Positions 40,964 through 48,551 of a stretch of DNA of 64,000 nt are shown here, piece by piece. This stretch comes from Pseudomonas fluorescens (GTDB lineage: Bacteria > Pseudomonadota > Gammaproteobacteria > Pseudomonadales > Pseudomonadaceae). The notes beneath the pieces are model-generated. The model was not told the origin of the DNA. It did no database searches and worked only from the letters and a program-made list of their open reading frames with translations. Within the stretch, counting starts at the first letter, position 1; the number at the start of each line of letters is the position of its first letter. The stretch spans positions 42,693 through 106,692 of the forward strand of contig NZ_CABVHY010000025.1 in the NCBI RefSeq assembly GCF_902497875.1, written 5' to 3'. A program made the position numbers and the translations under genes.

Positions 40964-41734
40964 TTATGCCGGGAAATATTTGTGAACCAGCGCTGCAAGG
41001 TTCGCCGCGGTTTCAGTATCTAGCACACCGTCATATCTTGCCGGACGAAAGTGCAGCTGGAAGGCCCGAACCAAGCGCTGAAAGCCCGCCTCAGTGGTGG
41101 CGCCGGAAATGTCATAACCGTACTTCTTGAACTTGGCGAGTATGTCTTCCCGAGAGGGCAGGCCCTTGAGGCGGTAGTCCTGGAGAAAGGTATTTTGGCT
41201 GTTTTCGTCAAACCAGGCGCCGACACCTTTCAAATACAGTTGATGCCAGGGAAACATGGGCCCCGGATCACTCTTGCGGCCGGGAGCAATATCCGAATGG
41301 CCTACGACATTGACGGGGCTGATATCCGGGTAGCGTTTCAGAATATTCAGCGCCAACTGTTCAACCGCCGCAATCTGTTGTGGCTGATAAGGCGGAAAGG
41401 TGAACTGGCCATTGTTATCGGTTGCCAGGTTCACTATTTCAATGCCGATGGACGTGTCGTTCAGATTACTCCGATTACCCCAGGCACTGACGCCCGCATG
41501 CCAGGCGCGATCATTCTCATCCACCAGATTGAAAATCTCCTGTTCGCTGAATCCTGCCTGCAGGTAACTCGGGTCTGTGATATCGGGCACCAGATAGTGC
41601 GCGCTGACGCTGGGACCGGTCAGGGCGTTTTTTGAAGCAGAGAAGTTCGCAGCGGTGTAATGCATGACCAGGAAACGAACTCGGCTGTTAAAACCTTTAA
41701 CGGAACGGTAGCGGGTGTAGTTGATGGGTTTCAT
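40964..41734 (-). CDS. AmpDh-type N-acetylmuramoyl-L-alanine amidase
   Basis: A 256-residue Amidase_2 zinc enzyme. Zinc ligands are in FLVMHYTAANFS, NVVGHSDIAPGRKSDPG (His and Asp), and the C-terminus (residues about 185-255) is a peptidoglycan-binding domain (FQRLVRAFQLHFRPARYDGV). It has no signal peptide, as for P. aeruginosa AmpDh3, which is exported by a type VI secretion system. No secretion gene is present here, so a similar route is only an inference. The ATG at 41734 is preferred to 41752. Confidence 0.9.
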   Translation of the reverse strand: MKPINYTRYRSVKGFNSRVRFLVMHYTAANFSASKNALTGPSVSAHYLVPDITDPSYLQAGFSEQEIFNLVDENDRAWHAGVSAWGNRSNLNDTSIGIEIVNLATDNNGQFTFPPYQPQQIAAVEQLALNILKRYPDISPVNVVGHSDIAPGRKSDPGPMFPWHQLYLKGVGAWFDENSQNTFLQDYRLKGLPSREDILAKFKKYGYDISGATTEAGFQRLVRAFQLHFRPARYDGVLDTETAANLAALVHKYFPA

Positions 41735-41806
41735 GAAAAAGACTCGTGGCAAATGCTGATAGAGTGCATGTCAGGTCGGTTGATATGCATTGATGTGTAT
41801 CTTTCT

Positions 41807-42416
41807 TCAGCTTAGTGGCCGCTTGAACGAGGGAGGGATGTTTGTTCTGTAGCCGATTTCCTTAATGATTGTCGGTTTTGAAACGATATTCTTTGGAGTG
41901 CTTACCAAGCCTTCTAAGTTTAAGCCGTTCACCATTTGCTTTGACTTCCGTTTCTTACGATTTGCCCCATAGTGTTCATTAAGTTGAGGCACGTCCCGAT
42001 GCAGACGATCGTAGCCCACCGGTTTTTTGTTATTGGACCTCAAGACGAAGCTGTTCCGCCTGGCGCTTAGCCTCTGCCAGTTCCGCGAGACGCGCCAGCT
42101 CGGTAGCAATATGTTGCACCGCAGCTTGAGCCACAAGGCGAGCTTGCTCATTAGCCAGGCGTTGAGCTTCTGCCAATGCTGCAAACCGTGCCTGTGCGGC
42201 GGCGATGCGTTGAGCGTCTTCTTCTGCGGCAATACGAGCCTGCTCAGCGGCGACATGTCTGGATTTCGCATCTGCGGCCAGACGGCTCAGTTCGGCTGCG
42301 GTATCGCTATGGGGAATATCTTTCGACGCTGCCGCTATGGAGTGTATTCCAGGCGAAGCCTGCGCTGTAGTATTTGATACAGGAGATTCAAGTGGTGGTG
42401 GTTTTGACATATTCAT
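41807..42416 (-). pseudogene. Frame-disrupted coiled-coil gene, bacteriocin-like N-terminus
   Basis: From ATG 42416 a 128-residue frame reads MNMSKPPPLESPVSNTTAQA followed by an Ala/Glu/Arg-rich coiled coil (AAEQARIAAEEDAQRIAAAQ ... ELARLAELAEAKRQAEQLRL) and stops at 42030. Such coils precede the translocation domain of S-type pyocins and related toxins, which is absent here. In another frame a plausible tail continues (NNKKPVGYDRLHRDVPQLNE ... YRTNIPPSFKRPLS, stop at 41807). The two frames overlap near 42035. This looks like a frameshifted or recombined remnant. Its family is not certain. Confidence 0.5.
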
Positions 42417-42740
42417 TTCCCATGAACTTGTTTATGATTTTTTAGAGTGGATGTGCTTCATGCTTTGAAGTGATTGCATTGACGTGGGTAAGCGTTTTTT
42501 TTTGTGTGGGTTAACATCTTGAGGGAGAGTGCCGGCTGCATCCGTGTTTACAGTACATTGGATTTGAAGAAAGCGAATCTGAAAAGTCTGAAGGAAAATT
42601 CACTACTGATTGAGTGATATTTCAAAGATGAAGTGGTGATAGTGGGGATGGCTGCTCTATAAGATAGATATTTCTTATAGTGCTAAAGGGTGCGCTCTGT
42701 ATGGGCTGTTTGTCGTAGTGACGAAAATTTTGTCAAGCCA
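42417..42740. other. AT-rich region upstream of the coiled-coil gene
   Basis: No gene is recognisable. It should hold the promoter of the minus-strand coiled-coil gene. Composition is clearly lower in GC than the neighbouring operons. Confidence 0.5.
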
Positions 42741-42751
42741 CCACAAAAAAA

Positions 42752-42773
42752 AGCCACTGCATAAGCAGTGGCT
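42752..42773 (-). terminator. Strong intrinsic terminator for a minus-strand transcript
   Basis: Stem AGCCACTGC / GCAGTGGCT with loop ATAA. On the minus strand it is followed by eight Ts. Just upstream on that strand (about 42855-42791) a frame reads STDFRPIESVFQFVTPEFTD VDL then stop, with stop codons before it, probably the tail of a lost gene. Confidence 0.85.
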
Positions 42774-42936
42774 AAAGTAAGACGTTAGATCAGGAGCTAT
42801 AAATCTACGTCAGTGAACTCAGGGGTGACGAACTGAAACACGCTTTCAATCGGTCTGAAATCTGTCGATCATCAAGTGGCGTGGTCACACTTGGAGAGTG
42901 GCGCTTTCTGCTGGTTTGCCGTGAAAGCCCGACAAG

Positions 42937-42962
42937 AATAAGCGCTTATTTCCAAAGGAAAA
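42937..42962. promoter_or_regulatory. Two adjacent palindromes
   Basis: AATAAGCGCTTATT (42937-42950) is a perfect 14-base palindrome. TTTCCAAAGGAAA (42950-42962) is a second inverted repeat sharing a base with it. They could be operator sites of a vanished or unannotated transcript ending at the terminator at 42752. Confidence 0.4.
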
Positions 42963-43010
42963 ATAGCGATTCACGACATGGACCGTTACAGACTGAGTAA
43001 CAGTCGGTCC

Positions 43011-43158
43011 CGTAGCAGCTGCCGAAAGCTGTGTCCGAGTGCCGAGCACTCGGAAAACCAGCCACTGAACGCTTTCAGGTACACCAGGCGGTTGTTATTG
43101 GCGACTGCTTCGCCCGAACGTGGACCGCGCCGAACGCAGCCTTCGGCAGCGGCTACGA
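43011..43158. repeat. REP doublet
   Basis: CGTAGCAGCTGCCGAAAGCT on the left and the inverse CGAACGCAGCCTTCGGCAGC on the right, with a hairpin GAGTGCCGAGCACTC between them. An 88-codon minus-strand frame here is repeat-derived and not annotated. Confidence 0.8.
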
Positions 43159-43349
43159 AAGGTGTTGTGCCTTGCGCTATCCATTCCCCTGATAGCTTCC
43201 CATCCAGCCCGTCGATGCGTCGCCCAAAGCCTCGCGCTGTGCGGCCTGTCATCCTTTAGAGGTACACCGCGAATACCTCCTTGGTGCGCTTATCGCTGCC
43301 GGGTGCCGGCAGTAGGGTGTGGCCTTCTGTCACTCACCGGGGAAGACGC

Positions 43350-45143
43350 ATGACAAAAACAACAATGCGCGCCATCTTCAGGCCGCAGGCGCTGGCCGCT
43401 GCGGTTACCTTGGGTTGCTGTGCCCAGGCGCAGGCTGTTTCATTCAACATCGGGGAAATCGAGGGGCAGTTCGACTCCTCGCTGTCGGTAGGCGCCAGTT
43501 GGGGACTGCGCGATGCTGACAAGGAACTGGTCGGCACTACCAATGGTGGCACCGGCCAGGCGTCGACCGGGGACGATGGGCGTTTGAATTTCAAGAAGGG
43601 CGAAACCTTCTCGAAAATCTTCAAAGGCCTGCACGACCTCGAACTCAAATATGGCGACACCGGTGTGTTTGTCCGCGGCAAGTATTGGTATGACTTCGAA
43701 CTTCAGGATGAAGACCGCGAGTTCAAGCCCATCAGCAACCACAACCGCAAAGAAGGCGCCCAGTCTTCCGGCGCGCAGATTCTCGATGCCTTCGTCTATC
43801 ACAACTATTCCATCGCCAATCTGCCCGGCACTGTGCGCGCCGGTAAACAGGTGGTCAGTTGGGGCGAAAGTACCTTCATCGGCAACTCGATCAACAGCAT
43901 CAACCCGATCGACGTTTCCGCTTTCCGTCGCCCTGGCGCGGAAATCAAGGAAGGTCTGATTCCGGTCAACATGCTGTTCGCTTCCCAAGGCCTGACTGAC
44001 CAACTGACGGTAGAAGGCTTCTACCAGCTGGAGTGGGACCAGACTGTCGTTGATAACTGCGGGACCTTTTTCGGTAACGATGTGGTTCAGGACGGTTGCG
44101 ACTCCAACTACACCGTCGGCAGTCCGGCGATCGCGCCGTTGCAACCGCTGGCGGCGGCATTCGGGCAAGGCTTCGATGTCACTTCCGAGGGCGTTGTCGT
44201 GCCCCGCGGCGGCGACCGCGATGCCCGTGACTCCGGGCAATGGGGTACGGCGTTGCGCTGGTTGGGTGACGACACCGAGTACGGCCTGTACTTCATGAAC
44301 TATCACAGCCGCACCCCGACGGTCGGTACCACGACTGCCGGGCTGTCGACACTGGCCAGCCTGCCGGGCATGGTCAGTATTGCCAACAGACTGGCACCGG
44401 GCAGTGGCTCGGGGCTGGCGCGAAGTGTGATGCTCGGGCGCGGTCAGTACTACCTCGAATACCCGGAAGACATTCGACTGTATGGCGCCAGCTTCTCCAC
44501 CACCTTGCCCACCGGCACTGCCTGGACCGGAGAAATCAGCTATCGCCCCAACGCTCCGGTACAGCTCAACACCACCGACCTGACCCTGGCCCTGCTCAAC
44601 CCGATTGCCGGTGGCGCGGCGTCGCCGATCCAGACCACAGCGGGGGCTGACAATAGCGGTTACCGGCGTAAGGAAATCACTCAGATCCAAAGCACCATGA
44701 CGCAGTTTTTCGATCAAGTGCTGGGCGCTGATCGCCTGACCCTGGTCGGGGAGGCGGCGGTGGTGCACGTCGGTGGTCTGGAGCCGAGGAGCGAGTTGCG
44801 TTATGGCCGCGACTCGGTCTATGGCCAGTACGGTTTTGCCGGTGATACCCAGGGTTTTGTCACCTCTACCTCCTGGGGTTATCGCGCCCGGGCGATCCTC
44901 GATTACAACAACGCAATTGCCGGGATCAACCTCAAGCCCAACCTGTCCTGGTCCCATGACGTTAATGGCTACGGCCCCAACGGACTGTTCAACGAAGGCG
45001 CCAAGGCCGTCAGCCTCGGGGTCGACGCCGACTACCGCAATACCTATACCGCCAACCTCAGTTACACCGACTTTTTCGGTGGCGACTACAACACCCTGAC
45101 TGACCGTGATTTCGTCGCCTTGAGCTTCGGCGTGAACTTCTGA
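43350..45143 (+). CDS. DUF1302 family outer-membrane protein
   Basis: A 597-residue protein with a signal peptide (MTKTTMRAIFRPQALAAAVT ... cleavage near AQAQA) and a beta-barrel-like remainder (DSSLSVGASWGLRDADKELV ... YRNTYTANLSYTDFFGGDYN) ending in Phe (FGVNF), as expected for an outer-membrane barrel. DUF1302 proteins always pair with DUF1329 proteins and occur with RND/MMPL exporters in sterol, lipid or hydrophobic-compound use. Exact function is unknown. The start at 43350 gives the signal peptide, and the frame upstream to 43281 does not. Confidence 0.88.
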   Translation: MTKTTMRAIFRPQALAAAVTLGCCAQAQAVSFNIGEIEGQFDSSLSVGASWGLRDADKELVGTTNGGTGQASTGDDGRLNFKKGETFSKIFKGLHDLELKYGDTGVFVRGKYWYDFELQDEDREFKPISNHNRKEGAQSSGAQILDAFVYHNYSIANLPGTVRAGKQVVSWGESTFIGNSINSINPIDVSAFRRPGAEIKEGLIPVNMLFASQGLTDQLTVEGFYQLEWDQTVVDNCGTFFGNDVVQDGCDSNYTVGSPAIAPLQPLAAAFGQGFDVTSEGVVVPRGGDRDARDSGQWGTALRWLGDDTEYGLYFMNYHSRTPTVGTTTAGLSTLASLPGMVSIANRLAPGSGSGLARSVMLGRGQYYLEYPEDIRLYGASFSTTLPTGTAWTGEISYRPNAPVQLNTTDLTLALLNPIAGGAASPIQTTAGADNSGYRRKEITQIQSTMTQFFDQVLGADRLTLVGEAAVVHVGGLEPRSELRYGRDSVYGQYGFAGDTQGFVTSTSWGYRARAILDYNNAIAGINLKPNLSWSHDVNGYGPNGLFNEGAKAVSLGVDADYRNTYTANLSYTDFFGGDYNTLTDRDFVALSFGVNF

Positions 45144-45165
45144 TATGGCTGAGAAGGACAACAAC

Positions 45166-46533
45166 ATGCGCAAAATGATTCTGCAATGCGGTGCCCTGGC
45201 CTTGAGCCTGTTGGCTGCCAACGTGATGGCCGCGGTCTCGCCCGAAGAGGCCGCCAAGCTGGGCACTACACTGACGCCAGTGGGGGCCGAGAAGGCCGGC
45301 AACGCCGACGGCTCGATTCCCGCGTGGACCGGCGGCATTCCAAAAAATGCCGGCGCGGTAGACAGCAAAGGCTTCCTGGCCGACCCGTTCGCCAGTGAAA
45401 AACCGCTGTTCACCATCACCGCTGCCACCGCCGACAAGTACAAGGACAAGCTCTCGGACGGCCAGCTGGCGATGTTCAAGCGCTACCCGGAAACCTACAA
45501 GATTCCGGTTTATCCAAGTCACCGTACCGTCGCGTTACCAGCTGATGTCTACGACGCGGCCAAGCGTAGCGCCCTTAATGTGAACTCGATCAACGAAGGT
45601 AACGGTCTGGTCAACTTCACGGGCAACCGTTACTACGCCTTCCCGATTCCGAAGGCTGGCGTCGAGGTGCTGTGGAACCACGTCACCCGTTATCGCGGGG
45701 GCAACCTCAAGCGCATCATCACCCAAGCGACACCGCAAACCAACGGCAGCTATACCTCCATCCGCTTCGAAGAAGAAGTCGCGGTGCCTGGGCAAATTCC
45801 CGATATGGACCCGGAAAAAGGCGCCAACGTGCTGCTCTATTTCAAGCAGTCGGTGACTTCACCGGCGCGCTTGGCGGGTAACGTGTTGCTGGTTCACGAG
45901 ACTCTTGACCAGGTCAAGGAGCCGCGTCTGGCCTGGATCTATAACGCCGGTCAACGGCGGGTGCGTCGCGCGCCGCAAGTGGCCTACGACGGGCCGGGCA
46001 CTGCTGCCGACGGCCTGCGCACTTCGGACAACTTCGACATGTTCTCCGGAGCGCCGGATCGTTATGACTGGAAGCTGATCGGCAAGAAGGAAATGTACAT
46101 TCCGTACAACGCCTACAAGCTCGATTCGCCGAGCCTCAAGTACGACGACGTCATCAAGGCCGGGCACATCAACCAGGACCTGACCCGTTACGAGCTGCAT
46201 CGGGTCTGGGAAGTGGTCGGTACCGTCAAGCCGGGCGAGCGGCACATCTACGCCAAGCGTCATATGTTCATCGACGAGGACAGCTGGCAGGTGGCGCTGG
46301 TGGACCACTACGACGGTCGTGGCCAGCTCTGGCGGGTAGCCGAAGGGCACCAGCAGTTCTACTACAATCACCAGGTGCCGGCTTATACCCTCGAAGCGCT
46401 CTACGACATTATTGCCGGTCGTTACATCGCCCTCGGCATGAAGAACGAAGAGAAGCACAGCTTCGAATTCGGCTTCGCGGCCAAGTCGGCGGATTACACG
46501 CCATCGGCGCTGCGTAGCGAGGGCGTTCGCTAG
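45166..46533 (+). CDS. DUF1329 family periplasmic protein
   Basis: A 455-residue secreted protein (signal peptide MRKMILQCGALALSLLAANV, cleavage near VMA-AV) of the LolB/LppX-like DUF1329 family. Features are LGTTLTPVGAEKAGNADGSI near the N-terminus and the C-terminal ELHRVWEVVGTVKPGERHIY. It starts 22 bases after the DUF1302 gene and is its usual partner. It is thought to bind lipid-like ligands, by analogy with the LolB fold. A strong terminator follows. Confidence 0.88.
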   Translation: MRKMILQCGALALSLLAANVMAAVSPEEAAKLGTTLTPVGAEKAGNADGSIPAWTGGIPKNAGAVDSKGFLADPFASEKPLFTITAATADKYKDKLSDGQLAMFKRYPETYKIPVYPSHRTVALPADVYDAAKRSALNVNSINEGNGLVNFTGNRYYAFPIPKAGVEVLWNHVTRYRGGNLKRIITQATPQTNGSYTSIRFEEEVAVPGQIPDMDPEKGANVLLYFKQSVTSPARLAGNVLLVHETLDQVKEPRLAWIYNAGQRRVRRAPQVAYDGPGTAADGLRTSDNFDMFSGAPDRYDWKLIGKKEMYIPYNAYKLDSPSLKYDDVIKAGHINQDLTRYELHRVWEVVGTVKPGERHIYAKRHMFIDEDSWQVALVDHYDGRGQLWRVAEGHQQFYYNHQVPAYTLEALYDIIAGRYIALGMKNEEKHSFEFGFAAKSADYTPSALRSEGVR

Positions 46534-46552
46534 ACCGCCACAGGCACCCTGC

Positions 46553-46608
46553 AGGCCCTGTTTATCGCTCGTACCGATTGGCACGAGTGAAGAACAGGGC
46601 CTTTTTTT
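46553..46608 (+). terminator. Terminator after the DUF1302-DUF1329 operon
   Basis: A 10-base stem AGGCCCTGTT / AACAGGGCCT encloses a second small hairpin (CTCGT ... ACGAG) and is followed by seven Ts. Confidence 0.92.
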
Positions 46609-46875
46609 GTTTGAATGTTAAGTTTGAATAGAGTTGTGTGAGTCGGTGGGAAGTTTCTTATACGTCTGTGAGTTGTTTTCTGGTTATTGCATAAGGTCGA
46701 AAGTTCATTCGTTATTTTTGTTGGAGGGGCTGAAATATCATTTAATCTTTTGCACAGAACTGAACGGGCAGTATCGCCAAGGTTGAATTACGCTTTGAAT
46801 AGGCAGTGAGCCTGTCGCCTGATGTCGCGTTATCGCTGGGATAAGGCGCCGACAGGTTCGCAGGAGTAACAGAAC
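46609..46875. promoter_or_regulatory. AT-rich upstream region of the GHL10-like gene
   Basis: 267 bases without a gene. AT-rich stretches at 46611-46680 and 46725-46760 could hold the promoter. AGGAG at 46860-46864 precedes the GTG at 46876. Confidence 0.5.
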
Positions 46876-48402
46876 GTGAATGCTAATAATCAAATACACC
46901 ATAAACGCCATCTGCGCGGAAGTTGGATTGCCACGGTCATTAACCTCGACTGGCCCTCTACTGCTTCCCAAAAAATCGTTGACCAGACAGAGCGGGTGAG
47001 GGTTCAGAAGAGTGAGCTGATTGCCATGCTGGACGAGGCAGTCGACCTGCGGATGAATGCGCTGTTCTTTCAGGTCAAGCCCTGTTCGGATGCCTTCTAT
47101 CGTTCCTCCATTTTGCCCTGGTCGTCGTACCTGACCGGAACACTTGGCAAGGACCCAGGCTTCGATCCGCTTCAGTTCGTGATCGACGAAGCCCACCGAC
47201 GAAACCTTGAACTGCATGCCTGGTTCAACCCCTACCGGGTTTCGATGAACACCCGACAAAGCACCATCGATCAATTGACCAGCGTCTTGCCGGGGGCGCC
47301 CGTCAGTGTCTACGCTGCCCATCCACAATGGATCGGTGTCGCTTCCGATCGCTTTGTGCTCGACCCAGGGATTCCCGAAGCGCGAGCCTGGGTCGTCGAA
47401 GGCATAATGGAAGTGGCGCGCAATTACGATATCGATGGTATCCAATTCGATGACTATTTCTACAATGAGTCATCCAGTTCGAAACTCAACGATGACGCCA
47501 CATTTGCCCTGCATGGGCAGAACTTTTCCAGTAAGGCAGATTGGCGTCGTAACAATACTTTTCAGTTGATTAGTGAATTGTCTCAGGCGTTGCGACAGTT
47601 CAATCCCGCTATCAAATTTGGTATCAGTCCAGCGGGAGTATGGCGTAATAAAAGTGATGATCCGCAAGGTTCCGATACCTCCGCCGGCATTCCAAATTTT
47701 GATGCGGCATTTGCCGATACACGCCGCTGGGTACATGAAGAGTTGATCGATTACATCGCCCCGCAAGTTTACTGGAGCTTTGGTTTGAAAGCGGCGCAGT
47801 TCGATATCGTAACCCGCTGGTGGGCCGATACCGTACAGGGGAAAAACGTGCATTTGTACATTGGCGAGGCGCTTTACAAAGTGGCTGTACCAAGTCAGAG
47901 GGAGCCGGAATGGACACAGGACAATGGCGTCTCGCAAATCAATAAGCAACTGGCCTGGAATATCGATATCCCGCAGATCCAGGGCAGCCTGCTGTTTCGT
48001 CACCTGTTCTTGCGTGCTCCAGCGGTTCTGCCTGCCATCGCCAGCCTCCGTGAAGAGGTGTGGAGGTCTGTGGCCCTGGTGCCGACCATGCCCTGGAAGG
48101 GAGGCTCTGCGCCAGCCCCGCCGGCCTGTGTTCAACAGATCGGAACGCTGGCCGGCACACAGGTCAAATGGCATGAGAGTGCCGCCAATCCGCCGGGCAA
48201 GACCTGCTATTACGCCCTCTACAGGTTCCCCAAAGGGCAGCCTGTGGATATCACGCGAGCGGAGTATCTGGTGGCAACATGCAGACGAGACGAATGCCTG
48301 CATGTCTGGACCGACCCGGTGCAGCACGACGGCGAGGTGACTTATGCGGTCACGGCGCTGGACCGAGGGCATTTCGAGAGTGCAGCTACGACTGCCGCCT
48401 GA
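46876..48402 (+). CDS. GHL10-family (DUF187) glycoside-hydrolase-like protein
   Basis: A 508-residue protein starting at GTG 46876. Residues 12-330 form the glycosyl-hydrolase-like TIM barrel: RGSWIATVINLDWPS, FFQVKPCSDAFYRSSILPWS, LHAWFNPYRVS, and DGIQFDDYFY with the acidic pair expected at the active site. The C-terminal 120 residues may be a fibronectin-like module. Unlike E. coli YngK and most relatives, it shows no signal peptide or lipobox, so it may act in the cytoplasm or the true start may have been lost. Substrate is unknown. Confidence 0.82.
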   Translation: MNANNQIHHKRHLRGSWIATVINLDWPSTASQKIVDQTERVRVQKSELIAMLDEAVDLRMNALFFQVKPCSDAFYRSSILPWSSYLTGTLGKDPGFDPLQFVIDEAHRRNLELHAWFNPYRVSMNTRQSTIDQLTSVLPGAPVSVYAAHPQWIGVASDRFVLDPGIPEARAWVVEGIMEVARNYDIDGIQFDDYFYNESSSSKLNDDATFALHGQNFSSKADWRRNNTFQLISELSQALRQFNPAIKFGISPAGVWRNKSDDPQGSDTSAGIPNFDAAFADTRRWVHEELIDYIAPQVYWSFGLKAAQFDIVTRWWADTVQGKNVHLYIGEALYKVAVPSQREPEWTQDNGVSQINKQLAWNIDIPQIQGSLLFRHLFLRAPAVLPAIASLREEVWRSVALVPTMPWKGGSAPAPPACVQQIGTLAGTQVKWHESAANPPGKTCYYALYRFPKGQPVDITRAEYLVATCRRDECLHVWTDPVQHDGEVTYAVTALDRGHFESAATTAA

Positions 48403-48551
48403 GGCGTTTCGACAGTGGCAGGGGCCGGAGCCCGTGGGTCAACACGGGTCGGCTTTGTTATGGACGCCAATCAACACACTGAATACTTGTTCAATCCGCG
48501 TGGGCAAGAGGACTAGGGTGGCCGGATAAAACCAAGAAAAGGCATGCCGCA

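Noticed and set aside
40964..41734. Assigning the amidase as a type VI effector
   Set aside because: No vgrG, hcp, PAAR or immunity gene is adjacent. The lack of a signal peptide alone is not enough.
42986..43252. 88-codon minus-strand frame
   Set aside because: Most of it is REP sequence. It has no ribosome-binding site and no family resemblance.
43440..45479. 679-codon minus-strand frame opposite DUF1302/DUF1329
   Set aside because: It is antisense to two genes with signal peptides and family matches.
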